Source: Bradyrhizobium cosmicum
Lineage (GTDB): Bacteria; Pseudomonadota; Alphaproteobacteria; Rhizobiales; Xanthobacteraceae
NCBI RefSeq assembly: GCF_007290395.2
Contig: NZ_CP041656.2
Coordinates: 2,542,001 to 2,606,000 of the forward strand
Direction: 5' to 3'
DNA: 64,000 nt
Shown: positions 27,421 to 37,242 of the stretch, one piece after another
Layout of the letters: each line of letters starts with the position of its first letter
Position numbering within the stretch: position 1 is the stretch's first letter
Program-made: the position numbers and the translations under genes
The notes under the pieces: generated by a model
Told to the model about the DNA's origin: nothing
Databases searched by the model: none
The model's input: only the letters and a program-made list of their open reading frames with translations

Positions 27421-29673
27421 ATGGGTATCTTCGATGCAATGAACACCTCGGTGGGTGGCCTGCAGGCGCAGTCCTACGCGCTTCAGAACATTTCCGGCAA
27501 CATCGCGAACTCATCCACCACCGGTTACAAGGGCATCGGCACCAGCTTCGTCGATCTCATCCCCGACTCCTCCACGCCGAGCAAGCAGGTCGCAGGTGGC
27601 GTGACGGCCAATGCCAAGGCCACCATCACAACGCAAGGCACCATCTCGGGCTCCAGCGTCGCCACCAACATGGCGATCACCGGCGACGGCTTCTTCTCGA
27701 TCCAGAAGGCGACCGGCACCGTCGACAACGTGCCGGTGTTCAGCGGCGTCACCTACTACACCCGTCGCGGCGACTTCCAGCTCAATGCCAACGGCAATCT
27801 GGTCAACGGCGCCGGCTACTATCTGATGGGCGTCGCGGTCGACTCCAAGACCGGCAACCCGACCGGCAGCGTGTCGACGGTGCTGAAATTCCAGAACAAC
27901 TTCATCCCGGCACAGGCGACCACCTCGATCCAGTACGCGGCGAACCTGCCGACCCAGCCGAACACCTCGGCGAGCACGACGGCGGCGAGCGGCACGCTGC
28001 TGGCGGAAGGTGGCCTGAACCCATCTGATTTCGCGGCCAACCCGTTGCCGGTGGGCACGCCGCCCGCGCCCTACACCAACGCGACGGCGTCCGGTGCAGC
28101 CGCCACCGGCAATATCCGCTCTGCCTATTCATCGACGACGGCGACGGGCACGACTGCACTCCAGAACAACTCCTCGGCCGTGGCCTCGACCACCACGTCC
28201 CTCGACAACTCCGTGGGCACGCATCTCGCCTCCAGCATCCTCACCGCGCTGAGCGGCCAGACGCTCACGATCAACGGCAACACGATCACCTTCAATGCCG
28301 GCACCACGGTCACGACGGCCGGCAGCAACACCACGATCGGTCTCGGCGCGGGCACGACGGCAACGGTTGCCGACATCCTGGGCGCGATTCAGACCGCCGG
28401 CGGCGCTGGCGTCACGGCGTCGCTGAGCGCCAGCGGCAACATCGTGATATCGAGCGGCACCGGCACCGACGTGGCGGTCAACAGCGGCACGGCAGCAACG
28501 GCCCTTGGCATCACCAGCGTGACGCGCGGCGGCAACGTCCTGTCCTCGCCGGCGATCTCGGGCGCCACGGTGCTGAGCGGCTCCGCGACGGCCGGCGGCG
28601 CCCAGGTGCTTTCGTCCGGCTTCGGTGCCGGTGACACCATCACGGTCGACGGCCAGACGCTGACCTTCATGGCCTCGGGCGCGTCTGGCCCGAACCAGAT
28701 CAACATCACCGATAACGTCACGACCCTGCTCGGCAAGATCGATGCTCTCGCCGGCGCCTCGGGATCGTCGGTCAGCAGTGGCGGCGTGATCACGCTGAAC
28801 ACCGGCACGGCAGCCAATCTGTCGGTGTCCAGCTCCAACAGCGCCGCCTTCGCCGCGCTCGGCTTCACCTCGACCATCACCAAGAACCGCAATGGCGGCG
28901 GCACCGCCGGCACCGGCGGCGTGATCGGCAACGACATCTCGACCTTCACCAAGGAATCGATCAGCGGCGGTGCGGTCACGGCCTACAACGCCGCCGGCAC
29001 GCCCGTGAATCTGCAATTGCGCTGGGCCAAGACCGATAGCGCCTCGCTGGGTGCGGGGCATGCCGACACCTGGAACATGTTCTACCAGACCGATCCGGAT
29101 GCGACCGGCACGACGGTCGGCTGGGTCAACACCGGACAGGCTTTCACCTTTGGCAGCGACGGCTCGCTGACCTCGCCGAGCGGATCGGGCATCACCATCA
29201 ACAACGTCTCCGTCAGCGGTCAATCGCTGGGCTCGGTCGCCTTCAACATCTCCACGGGCGGGCTGACGCAATATGCCAGCACCAGCGGCGCGGTGACCAT
29301 CAACACTATCACGCAGAACGGCTACGCCGCCGGTCAGCTCCGCTCGGTCGCCGTCAACAACAGCGGCCTCGTGGTCGGAACGTTCTCCAACGGCCAGAAC
29401 CTCAACCTCGCCCAGGTGACGCTGTCGCACTTCAACGGCACCAACTACCTGAAGGCGATGGACGGCGGCGCTTACGCCGCGACCGAACAGTCGGGAACCG
29501 CCATCGACGGCGCCTCCGGCAGCATCAGCGGCTCGTCGCTGGAAGGCTCGAACACCGACATCGCCGACGAGTTCACCAAGCTGATCGTGACCCAGCAGGC
29601 CTATTCGGCCAACACCAAGGTGATCACGACGGCGAATTCGATGGTGCAGGACCTCCTCAACGTATTGCGCTGA
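27421..29673 (+). CDS. flgE: Flagellar hook protein
   Basis: A 750-residue axial protein that polymerises into the hook. The N terminus (MGIFDAMNTSVGGLQAQSYA, then SGNIANSSTTGYKG) is the rod/hook signature, and the C-terminal ADEFTKLIVTQQAYSANTKV is the matching helix. At nearly twice the enteric length, it carries a large Ser/Thr/Gly-rich insert with two flagellin-IN-like modules (about residues 278-330 and 400-445). It is followed after 36 bp by flgK. A sigma-54 promoter and GGAGAC ribosome site precede it. Confidence 0.95.
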   Translation: MGIFDAMNTSVGGLQAQSYALQNISGNIANSSTTGYKGIGTSFVDLIPDSSTPSKQVAGGVTANAKATITTQGTISGSSVATNMAITGDGFFSIQKATGTVDNVPVFSGVTYYTRRGDFQLNANGNLVNGAGYYLMGVAVDSKTGNPTGSVSTVLKFQNNFIPAQATTSIQYAANLPTQPNTSASTTAASGTLLAEGGLNPSDFAANPLPVGTPPAPYTNATASGAAATGNIRSAYSSTTATGTTALQNNSSAVASTTTSLDNSVGTHLASSILTALSGQTLTINGNTITFNAGTTVTTAGSNTTIGLGAGTTATVADILGAIQTAGGAGVTASLSASGNIVISSGTGTDVAVNSGTAATALGITSVTRGGNVLSSPAISGATVLSGSATAGGAQVLSSGFGAGDTITVDGQTLTFMASGASGPNQINITDNVTTLLGKIDALAGASGSSVSSGGVITLNTGTAANLSVSSSNSAAFAALGFTSTITKNRNGGGTAGTGGVIGNDISTFTKESISGGAVTAYNAAGTPVNLQLRWAKTDSASLGAGHADTWNMFYQTDPDATGTTVGWVNTGQAFTFGSDGSLTSPSGSGITINNVSVSGQSLGSVAFNISTGGLTQYASTSGAVTINTITQNGYAAGQLRSVAVNNSGLVVGTFSNGQNLNLAQVTLSHFNGTNYLKAMDGGAYAATEQSGTAIDGASGSISGSSLEGSNTDIADEFTKLIVTQQAYSANTKVITTANSMVQDLLNVLR

Positions 29674-29709
29674 CCGGCGCGTGACGTAACCAAAGGCGGG
29701 TAAGTACAC

Positions 29710-31593
29710 ATGGGTTTGAGTTCAGCCCTTGCCAGTGCGATGAGCGGACTGCGTGCCAACCAGGCCGCGCTCTCGATCGTCTCATCGAACGTCGCCAACT
29801 CGCAGACGCCGGGTTACGTCGTCCAGACGCCGAACCAGATCGAGGTCACCACCGGCGATTTCGGCTCGACGGTGATGACGACCGGCGTCAGCCGGGAGCT
29901 CGACACTTATGTGCTGAACCAGCTGCGCACCGAGACCGGCGGCAGCGGCTATGCCGACCAGATGGCCAGCATCCTGAAGCAGCTTCAGAATGTCTATGGC
30001 ACGCCGGGCAACAGCGGCACGCTCGAAACCGCGCTGAACAATTTCACCACCGCGCTGCAGGCGCTGTCGACGAGCGCGGGCTCGTCGTCGGCGCAGACGG
30101 TTGCCGTCGGCGCGGCGCAGACGCTGGCGCAGCAGCTCAACGTCACCACCAAGGGCATCCAGTCGCTGCGCTCCAACGTCGAGCAGGACCTCGGCAATTC
30201 GGCGCAGCAGGCAAACCTGGCGATGAAGCAGATCGCCGACATCAACACCAAGCTCCAGGGCCTCTCGTCAAACGATCCGTCCGCCGCGACGCTGATGGAC
30301 CAGCGCGACCAGGCCATCAACACGCTGTCGAAATATGTCGACGTCCGCGTCACCACCGACGGTTCGAACCAGGCCAACATCTACACCACCACCGGCATCC
30401 AACTCGTCGGCGCGGGGCTCGCCTCGGAGTTCTCGTTCTCGTCGGCCGGCGCCCTGACGGCGACCTCGCAATACAACATCGATCCGGCCAAGTCCGGCGT
30501 CGGCGCGTTCAACATCAAGCTTCCGAACGGCTCGATGGTCGACGTCGTCGCCAACAACGTGGTGTCCTCCGGGCAGATCGCGGCCGATCTGAAGCTGCGC
30601 GACCAGACGCTGGTGCAGGCGCAGAACCAGATCGACCAGCTCGCCGCCACGATGTCGAGCGCGCTGTCGGACAAGACCACGGCCGGCAGCACCGTCTCCG
30701 GCCCGCCTGCCGGTTTCGACATCGATCTTGCCGGCGCGCAGCCGGGCAACACCGTCAACATCAGCTATACCGACACGACCACCAACACCCAGCGCCAGAT
30801 CACGCTCGTCAACGTGACCGATCCGGCCGCCTTGCCGCTCCAGAACGCCACCAACGCCAACCCGATGCAGATTGGCGTGAACTTCAACGGCGGCATGGGC
30901 GCGATCGCCTCCGCGCTCAACACCGCGCTGTCAGGCGCGCATCTGACATTCGCCGCCGCCCCTTCGCCGGCGACGGCCACGACGCTGCGCATCACCGACG
31001 ACAGCACCGGCCTTGCCAAGGTCAATTCATCCTCGGTGACCAAGACGATCTCGTCGCTGACCTCAGGCAATCCGCAACTGCCGCTGTTCACCGATGGCGG
31101 GCAAGCGCTCTACACCGGCGCGATCACGGCGTCGGGCTCGCAGATGACCGGCCTTGCCGGGCGCATCGCCGTGAACACGCAGCTGGTCACCGATCCAACC
31201 AGACTGTCGGTCTACAACACCTCGCCGGTGACGCCCACGGGCGACACAACGCGCTCGGACTATCTCTATTCGCAGCTTACCAATGCGGTGTTCTCCTATT
31301 CGCCGCAGACCGGGCTCGGCTCGGCGAACCAGCCCTTCACCGGCAGCGTCTCGAACTACCTACAGCAGTTTCTGAGCGTTCAGGGCAATGCCGCGACGCA
31401 GGCGACCCAGCTCCAGCAGGGCCAGAGCGTCGTGGTCTCGACGCTCCAGGCGAAGTTCAACTCGACCTCCAGTGTCAACCTCGACTCGGAGATGTCGAAC
31501 CTGATCCAGCTCCAGAATGCCTATGCTGCCAACGCCCACGTCATGTCGGTGGTGCAGAGCATGATGAATACGTTGCTCCAGGCGCAAGTGTAA
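29710..31593 (+). CDS. flgK: Flagellar hook-associated protein 1
   Basis: A 627-residue hook-filament junction protein. The N terminus MGLSSALASAMSGLRANQAA with SSNVANSQTPGY is the FlgK/rod signature. The C terminus DSEMSNLIQLQNAYAANAHV forms the matching coiled coil. The middle is Thr/Ser/Ala-rich and variable, as in other FlgK proteins. It is the second gene of flgE-flgK-flgL, with a GGCGGGTAAG ribosome region before the ATG and 20 bp to flgL. Confidence 0.95.
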   Translation: MGLSSALASAMSGLRANQAALSIVSSNVANSQTPGYVVQTPNQIEVTTGDFGSTVMTTGVSRELDTYVLNQLRTETGGSGYADQMASILKQLQNVYGTPGNSGTLETALNNFTTALQALSTSAGSSSAQTVAVGAAQTLAQQLNVTTKGIQSLRSNVEQDLGNSAQQANLAMKQIADINTKLQGLSSNDPSAATLMDQRDQAINTLSKYVDVRVTTDGSNQANIYTTTGIQLVGAGLASEFSFSSAGALTATSQYNIDPAKSGVGAFNIKLPNGSMVDVVANNVVSSGQIAADLKLRDQTLVQAQNQIDQLAATMSSALSDKTTAGSTVSGPPAGFDIDLAGAQPGNTVNISYTDTTTNTQRQITLVNVTDPAALPLQNATNANPMQIGVNFNGGMGAIASALNTALSGAHLTFAAAPSPATATTLRITDDSTGLAKVNSSSVTKTISSLTSGNPQLPLFTDGGQALYTGAITASGSQMTGLAGRIAVNTQLVTDPTRLSVYNTSPVTPTGDTTRSDYLYSQLTNAVFSYSPQTGLGSANQPFTGSVSNYLQQFLSVQGNAATQATQLQQGQSVVVSTLQAKFNSTSSVNLDSEMSNLIQLQNAYAANAHVMSVVQSMMNTLLQAQV

Positions 31594-31613
31594 CCAGTAC
31601 AGGGCCCTGAACC

Positions 31614-33497
31614 ATGTCGATCAGCAGCATCAATTACTCTTCGTCGATTCTCGGCTCGCAGATCCGCAATATCAACCAGCAGCTCACCGACCTGTCGACG
31701 CAGCTCTCGACCGGCAAGCTGTCGCAGAACTATTCCGGCATGGGCACCAACGAGGGCTTTGCGATCGCCGGGCGCTCGCAACTCGCCAACATCGCCGCCT
31801 ATACCGACACGATCACCAACGTCAACGTCAACATCAACCTCGCCAACACGGCACTGCAGTCGCTGACGACGATCCGCAACACGGTGCAGACCGGATCGGC
31901 CACCTCCGCGCAGGATCTCAACGTCAACGGACAGACCGTCGCGCAGAACACCGCCGCGGCGCAATTCGGCTCGATGGTCGGCGTCCTCAACACGCAGTCG
32001 GGCAACCGCTATTTGTTCTCCGGGACGGCGTTCAACACGCAGTCGGTCGCCAATGCCGGCGACATCATCAACGGCACCACGACGCAGGCGGGCCTGAAGA
32101 CCGTGATGGCGGAGCGTCAGGCCGCCGACCTCGGCGCCAACGGCATGGGCCGGCTGGTGCAGACCCAGCCGACGCCGAGCTCGGTGCAGGTGGCCGAGGA
32201 CGTCGCCGGATCGCCGTTCGGGCTCAAGATCGCGGCGGTGTCCTCGACCCTGACGGGAGCCACCGTGACCGGCCCGAGCGGCTCGCCGGTGTCGTTCTCG
32301 GTCGATCTGAACGGGATCAATCCGAGCAATGGCGACAAGCTGAGCGTCCAGTTCACGCTGCCGGACGGCTCGACCGAGCAGATCGACCTGACGGCATCGT
32401 CGGCGACGCCGACGCCGCTCGGCAGCTTTGCGATCGACGGGAGCGTCCCGGTCAACCCTAACAATACCGCCACTAACCTCAACACGGCGCTGAACACCGC
32501 GATCACGAAGCTCGCCAACACCTCGCTGGTGGCGGCATCCGCCGTCACTGCGGGCGACAATTTCTTCAACACCGCGAGCTCAGCGATCGGCGCGTCCGTC
32601 AACAACCAGGCGGCGACGCCTGCGCCGATCACGGGCGCGACGGCACTGTCCGGCGCGAGCCCGTCGGACTCGATCTCGCCCGGCTTCGTCGCCGGCGACA
32701 CCATCACCGTCAACGGGACCACGCTGTCCTTCGTCAATTCCGGCGCGACCGGCAACCAGCTCAATGTCGGGGACAGCATCCAGACCCTGATGAGCAAGAT
32801 CGACGCGATCACCGGCACCTCGAAGCCGTCGACGATCCATGGCGGCTCTATCGCGATCAACACGGACGATGCAGCAAGCCTGAGCATCACGACCTCGAAT
32901 ACCGGTGCGCTGGGTTCGCTCGGTTTCGGCTCGACGCCGGTCACCGCCACACAGCCGCCGCTGCGTGTCGGCTCGTCGCCGGCAAGCTCGGCGACGACGC
33001 TGGTCAACGGCTCGGCCAATACCGTGAAATGGTACACCGGCAATGACGGCCCCGGCTCGCCGCGCTCGACCGCGGTGGCGCGGGTCGACGATTCTATCAC
33101 GGTGCAATATGGCGCGCAGGCCGACGAGGACGCGATCCGTCGCCAATTGCAGGCGGTCGCCGTGTTCGGGACGTTCTCGACCTCGCCGACCGGACAATAT
33201 GCCGGCGGCCAGGTCGCGGCGCTGAGCCTGCGCACGACCCAGGCGCTAACGAAGCAGCCCGGCGAGCAGCGCATCGAGGACATCCAGACCGACATCGCGA
33301 TGGCCCAGAGCACGATGAAGGACGCCTCCACGCGTCAGACCCAGGCCAAGGCGCAGCTCCAGTCCATCATCGACCAGGCGGAGTCGGCTTCGCCGGACCA
33401 GGTCGCCAGCGAGATCCTGGCGCTGCAGAACGCGCTTCAGGCGTCTTACCAGGTTACCTCGAATCTCTCGCAGCTCTCGCTCGTCAAGTTCCTGTAG
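31614..33497 (+). CDS. flgL: Flagellar hook-associated protein 3
   Basis: A 627-residue protein, about twice the enteric FlgL length. The N terminus has the flagellin-like helix (LTDLSTQLSTGKLSQNY). The C-terminal helix is LALQNALQASYQVTSNLSQL. The insert contains a flagellin-IN-like module near residues 358-405 (GDTITVNGTTLSFVNSG, then IQTLMSKIDAITG). It is the last gene of the hook/junction operon; the next operon starts 71 bp later with its own CtrA-type box. Confidence 0.93.
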   Translation: MSISSINYSSSILGSQIRNINQQLTDLSTQLSTGKLSQNYSGMGTNEGFAIAGRSQLANIAAYTDTITNVNVNINLANTALQSLTTIRNTVQTGSATSAQDLNVNGQTVAQNTAAAQFGSMVGVLNTQSGNRYLFSGTAFNTQSVANAGDIINGTTTQAGLKTVMAERQAADLGANGMGRLVQTQPTPSSVQVAEDVAGSPFGLKIAAVSSTLTGATVTGPSGSPVSFSVDLNGINPSNGDKLSVQFTLPDGSTEQIDLTASSATPTPLGSFAIDGSVPVNPNNTATNLNTALNTAITKLANTSLVAASAVTAGDNFFNTASSAIGASVNNQAATPAPITGATALSGASPSDSISPGFVAGDTITVNGTTLSFVNSGATGNQLNVGDSIQTLMSKIDAITGTSKPSTIHGGSIAINTDDAASLSITTSNTGALGSLGFGSTPVTATQPPLRVGSSPASSATTLVNGSANTVKWYTGNDGPGSPRSTAVARVDDSITVQYGAQADEDAIRRQLQAVAVFGTFSTSPTGQYAGGQVAALSLRTTQALTKQPGEQRIEDIQTDIAMAQSTMKDASTRQTQAKAQLQSIIDQAESASPDQVASEILALQNALQASYQVTSNLSQLSLVKFL

Positions 33498-33504
33498 GGC
33501 GGCA

Positions 33505-33521
33505 TTAAGGCGCCGTTAACC
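33505..33521 (+). promoter_or_regulatory. Perfect CtrA box before the four-gene operon
   Basis: TTAA-GGCGCCG-TTAACC is an exact TTAA-N7-TTAAC match. It ends 47 bp before the glycosyltransferase ATG at 33569, the same geometry as the fliX box (43 bp). It suggests the downstream operon has its own cell-cycle-timed promoter rather than relying on flgL read-through. Confidence 0.65.
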
Positions 33522-33568
33522 ATGCCTCTTTACCTCTTGGTGAGGATTAGAGCGGGGGCGGAGCCGTA

Positions 33569-34351
33569 ATGTCGGACAAGATGCAGCTGGTGGTGGCCAC
33601 GCCGTGCTTCGGCGGGCAGGTGTCGAGCATTTATGCGAGCTCGATCTTCGCGCTGCAGCGTGCCGTGCACGGCATGTCCAATCTCGAGCTCAAGGTGCTG
33701 ATGCGCGACGGTGACGCGCTGATCACGCGGGCGCGGGCCAATCTGGCCGCGATGTTCCTGGACGATCCCAACGCGACGCACTTCCTGTTCATCGACGCCG
33801 ACATCGGGTTCAAGCCCGAGCAGGTGTTTCGGCTGATCGAGAGCGGCGCGGATGTCGTCGCCGGCTGCTATCCGATCAAGCGGGTCAACTGGGACAAGGC
33901 GAAGCGGGCGATCCAGTCCGGCCGGGATGACGTGCCGGCCGCCTCGCTCGACTACGTGCTCGAGATCGAGGACCCCGATCGCATCGTGGTGGTCAACGGC
34001 TTCACCCGCGTGCGCTACGCCGGCACCGGCTTCCTGATGATCCGCCGCCACGTGCTGGAGGCGATGTGTCGCCACCCCGGTTACGCCAACCTGCAATTCT
34101 TCCGCGAGCATTCGCACGATACGCTGGCGGCGAGCCAGAACCGCTTCGCGCTGTTCGAGTGCATGATCGACCCGGCGACAGGCACGTATCTGTCCGAGGA
34201 CTTCGCCTTCTGCAAACGCTGGACCGACATGGGTGGCGAGATATGGGCCGACATCCAGAGCTCGCTCGATCACGTCGGGCCGTCGGTGTTCCACGGCGAC
34301 ATCGCTTCGCAATTCGCAGCGGCGCCTGCGGCTGTGGCCGATGCGGCGTGA
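33569..34351 (+). CDS. Glycosyltransferase-like protein (GT-A fold) of the flagellar-island operon
   Basis: A 260-residue protein beginning KMQLVVATPCFGGQVSS. The D-x-D of a GT-A nucleotide-sugar site is clear in FLFIDADIGF (Asp76, Asp78). A later acidic SEDFAFCKRWTDMGG block is the usual position of the catalytic base, and a His follows in DHVGP. This is the style of small soluble glycosyltransferases of the Anp1/GT2-like group. The donor and acceptor are unknown; the acceptor could be flagellin or a linked glycan given the location. It is the first gene of a four-gene operon, 10 bp before the next. Confidence 0.75.
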   Translation: MSDKMQLVVATPCFGGQVSSIYASSIFALQRAVHGMSNLELKVLMRDGDALITRARANLAAMFLDDPNATHFLFIDADIGFKPEQVFRLIESGADVVAGCYPIKRVNWDKAKRAIQSGRDDVPAASLDYVLEIEDPDRIVVVNGFTRVRYAGTGFLMIRRHVLEAMCRHPGYANLQFFREHSHDTLAASQNRFALFECMIDPATGTYLSEDFAFCKRWTDMGGEIWADIQSSLDHVGPSVFHGDIASQFAAAPAAVADAA

Positions 34352-34361
34352 GCCTCCCGGG

Positions 34362-35987
34362 ATGAGCGCCGGCGCATCCCGTCTGTCGGCCCCCGAGCGC
34401 ACGCCCGACGACGGCTCGCGCTACCGTCTGCGCGATCTCTTCACGCCACTGGACACGCTGCTCGTCTCCGGCGGAGATCCGCGGCTGGCGCTCGATCCGA
34501 ACGGCCGCCTCAACGCCTATGGCTGTGCGGCCTCGCCGGAGCCGGAGCTCTGGAATTTCGCCTCGTCGACCGCCTCGACGATCTCGCGATCGGCTTATGA
34601 CCGCGCCGCGCTGGCGCGCGAGGAGCTGATGCACAAGTGCCTGTTCGACGAGGTCGAGGTCGCCTTCGATGCGCGCTGCGAGGACATGCGCGAGGAATTG
34701 CGCGGACATCTCCAGCTCCCGGCGCGCGTCGACATCGTGTTCTCGCCTTCGGGTACGGACTCCCAGCTCCACGCGCTGTTCCTGGCACGCGCGGTGCTCG
34801 GCGCAGCTCCAGTGACGATCGTGGTCGGCGCCGACCAGACCGGCAGCGGCACGGTCCACACCGCGCGCGGCCACCATTTCAGCTCCCTGACGGCCAGCGG
34901 CTTTGCCGTGCGCAAGAATGGCCCGGTCGCGGGTCTTGCCGGCGACAGCGTCGCGGTGTCTTTGCTCGATGATGCCTCCGACATGGCGATGCGCCGGGAT
35001 CCGGATGCTGCTGTCATGCGCGCTATCCAGGACAGCCTCGCGCAAGGCCGGCGCGTTTTGTTGCACATCATGGATTCGTCAAAGCTCGGCTGGCGCGCCC
35101 CAAGCGAGGCCTGCCTCGACGAGATTGCCAAGCGCTGGAATGGCCAGGTGCAGATTGTGGTTGATGCCTGCCAGACGCGACTCGGGCGCCGGCGCCTGCG
35201 CCTCTATCTCGATCGCGGCTACATGGTGCTGATGACGGGGTCGAAGTTCTTCGGCGGACCCGCCTTCAGTGGCGCGCTGCTGGTTCCGAAGGGATTGTCT
35301 CGCGTCGTCGATCGGGTGGGTGAGATCGCGCCGGGCTTGTTCGACTACGCCGGCCGCTGCGATTGGCCGATGGACTGGACGGCATTGCGCTCGCGCTTCG
35401 AGCGCCGGCCGAATTTCGGTCAATGGCTGCGCTGGGAGGCGGCGCTCGCGGAGATAGGCAGCTACTACGCCGTGCCTGGGGCTTTTCGAGCGAGAGTGCT
35501 GGGCGAGCTTGCCGCGGGCATCGACAGCATGATTGCGTTGTCGCCATCGCTTCGCCGCGTTTCGACCGGGGCCCGGACGACCGGTCCGGACGACGAGGAA
35601 TTTGCGCACGCCACGATCTTTCCCTTCACGCTGCAGCGCGATGGCAAGCCGGTCTCTATCGCCGAGACAGTCGCCGTTCACCGGGCGCTGGCGCGGGATA
35701 TGAGCGAGGTGATCAGCGGCAGCGTGGCGGACCGGAAGGTCGCCGCGCAGCGTTGCCTGATCGGCCAGCCGGTCCGGCTGGAGCAACCGGACGCGGCGCC
35801 GCAGGCCGTATTGCGCCTCTGTGTCGGCGCACGGCTGGTCACCGAAGCCTGGTCGGCGGACGCCGCGCAGGCGCAACGCAATTTGCAGCACATTCTCGAT
35901 CGCATCGCCCATGTCGCGACGAAGATCGAACTGCTGCTTGATCGTGCCGCGGCTGCGCCGGGGAATTTTGTGCTCGACGAGGCCTAA
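34362..35987 (+). CDS. PLP-dependent fold-type I enzyme, class V aminotransferase-like
   Basis: A 541-residue protein of unknown substrate. The PLP site is recognisable: the cofactor Asp lies in QIVVDACQTRLG, and the Schiff-base Lys is probably Lys295 in MTGSKFFGGPAFSGALL. The upstream FSPSGTDSQLHALFLA block matches the phosphate-binding loop region. It is longer than ordinary class V enzymes (about 400 residues). ATG 34362 follows CCCGGG, 10 bp after the glycosyltransferase stop, and the stop is 1 bp before the ATP-grasp start, so translation is probably coupled. Confidence 0.7.
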   Translation: MSAGASRLSAPERTPDDGSRYRLRDLFTPLDTLLVSGGDPRLALDPNGRLNAYGCAASPEPELWNFASSTASTISRSAYDRAALAREELMHKCLFDEVEVAFDARCEDMREELRGHLQLPARVDIVFSPSGTDSQLHALFLARAVLGAAPVTIVVGADQTGSGTVHTARGHHFSSLTASGFAVRKNGPVAGLAGDSVAVSLLDDASDMAMRRDPDAAVMRAIQDSLAQGRRVLLHIMDSSKLGWRAPSEACLDEIAKRWNGQVQIVVDACQTRLGRRRLRLYLDRGYMVLMTGSKFFGGPAFSGALLVPKGLSRVVDRVGEIAPGLFDYAGRCDWPMDWTALRSRFERRPNFGQWLRWEAALAEIGSYYAVPGAFRARVLGELAAGIDSMIALSPSLRRVSTGARTTGPDDEEFAHATIFPFTLQRDGKPVSIAETVAVHRALARDMSEVISGSVADRKVAAQRCLIGQPVRLEQPDAAPQAVLRLCVGARLVTEAWSADAAQAQRNLQHILDRIAHVATKIELLLDRAAAAPGNFVLDEA

Positions 35988-35988
35988 G

Positions 35989-37242
35989 ATGCTGCATCCT
36001 GTTTCCGCGCCTGACAGCGTGACCACGCCGAACTATTCCGATCGCATCGGCTTTGCGCAATTAACGCGCCGCGCCTTCGAGGGCGGCGATCTGCATCCGC
36101 TCCGCGAGCATCTGCTCGCACGGATCGCGGATGGAACGGCCGAGGCGGGCGAAGGCCTGGATCTGTCGCTGATTGCTCAGCTTCTTGGTGAGAAAGAAGC
36201 GGGGCTCGTGATCCAGAGCGAGGTACTCTCCTTCCATCAATTGTTTCGGACCCCATGCGCAGTTCCGAAACCCCGCCTGCGCGTGCTCGCGCTCGCGGCC
36301 GATATCGACATGGGCGGCAACACCCCGATCGAATTCCTGCTCGAAGGCTCCGACATCGAGCTGCTGACGCTTTATGTGGTCAAGGGCGTCGGCCTTCCCG
36401 AGACATTGCCCGATCACGACGTCGCCATCGTGGTCGCCTCCGATTCCGAAGAGTGCCGCGAGACACTCGCCGTGATCGAACGGGCCGCGCCACGCTGGCC
36501 GCGGCCGCTGCTCAATCGTCCCGAGCTCATCGGCAATCTCGATCGCGACAAGCTGTTCCGGTTGCTGGCCGGCATCTCCGGTCTGGACATTCCCGTGACC
36601 GCCCACGCGGCGCGCGCGCAATTGTCTGAGCTTTCGGAAGGGAAGATCGGCTGCGAGAGCATCACGGGGGAGCTGCGCTTTCCGATGATCGTGCGGCCGC
36701 GCGGCACGCATGCCGGCGTCGGGCTCGCGAAGGTCGACGACGCTGCGGCGCTGCAGGCTTATCTTGCGGAGCGGCAGGAGCAGGACTTCTTCGTCGCGCG
36801 CTTCGTCGACTATGTGAGCCCGGACGGGCTTTACCGCAAGTACCGTCTCACCATGGTCGACGGCAAGCCTTACGCCTGCCACATGGCGATCGCCGATCGC
36901 TGGGACATCTGGTATCTCAACGCGTATATGGCGTTCAGCGAGGAGAAGCGGGCAGAAGAAGCCATCTGGATGCAGGACTTCGATCACGCCTTCGCTGCAC
37001 GGCATAAAGCTGCGCTCGACGAGATGAGCAGGCGCGTTGGTCTCGATTATTTCATCGTCGATTGCGCCGAAAACCAGAACGGCGAGCTGCTGGTGTTCGA
37101 GGCGGACAACACCGCCGTCGTGCACAACATGGATCCACCCGCCGTGTTTCCGTACAAGCCGCCGCAGATGCACAAGATCTTTGCCGCGTTCACGGCGATG
37201 CTGTCGCGGCACGCCAGGAACGGCGTGGGGAGGGCCGCATGA
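35989..37242 (+). CDS. ATP-grasp domain protein (RimK-like)
   Basis: A 417-residue protein. The N-terminal 90 residues are helical and unassigned. A central pre-ATP-grasp region (RLRVLALAADIDMGGNTPIE) is followed by the ATP-grasp core: RFPMIVRPRGTHAGVGLAKV is the nucleotide-binding Lys/Arg loop, and LLVFEADNTAVVHNMDP carries the metal-binding Glu and Asn. Members ligate a carboxylate to an amine or thiol. Its product is unknown, but next to an amino-acid decarboxylase an amide-forming step is plausible. It overlaps the decarboxylase gene by 4 bp (ATGA). Confidence 0.72.
   Translation: MLHPVSAPDSVTTPNYSDRIGFAQLTRRAFEGGDLHPLREHLLARIADGTAEAGEGLDLSLIAQLLGEKEAGLVIQSEVLSFHQLFRTPCAVPKPRLRVLALAADIDMGGNTPIEFLLEGSDIELLTLYVVKGVGLPETLPDHDVAIVVASDSEECRETLAVIERAAPRWPRPLLNRPELIGNLDRDKLFRLLAGISGLDIPVTAHAARAQLSELSEGKIGCESITGELRFPMIVRPRGTHAGVGLAKVDDAAALQAYLAERQEQDFFVARFVDYVSPDGLYRKYRLTMVDGKPYACHMAIADRWDIWYLNAYMAFSEEKRAEEAIWMQDFDHAFAARHKAALDEMSRRVGLDYFIVDCAENQNGELLVFEADNTAVVHNMDPPAVFPYKPPQMHKIFAAFTAMLSRHARNGVGRAA

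Noticed and set aside
28129..29709. Long minus-strand frame opposite flgE, and similar ones opposite the flagellin genes (for example 39559-40635 and 42071-43255)
   Set aside because: They arise from the GC-rich codon bias of the Ser/Thr/Gly-rich axial proteins. Their translations are Arg/Gly/Ala-rich and without motifs.
32117..33331. 404-codon minus-strand frame opposite flgL
   Set aside because: flgL on the plus strand has clear terminal helices and operon context; the antisense frame shows only low-complexity Val/Ala/Ser sequence.
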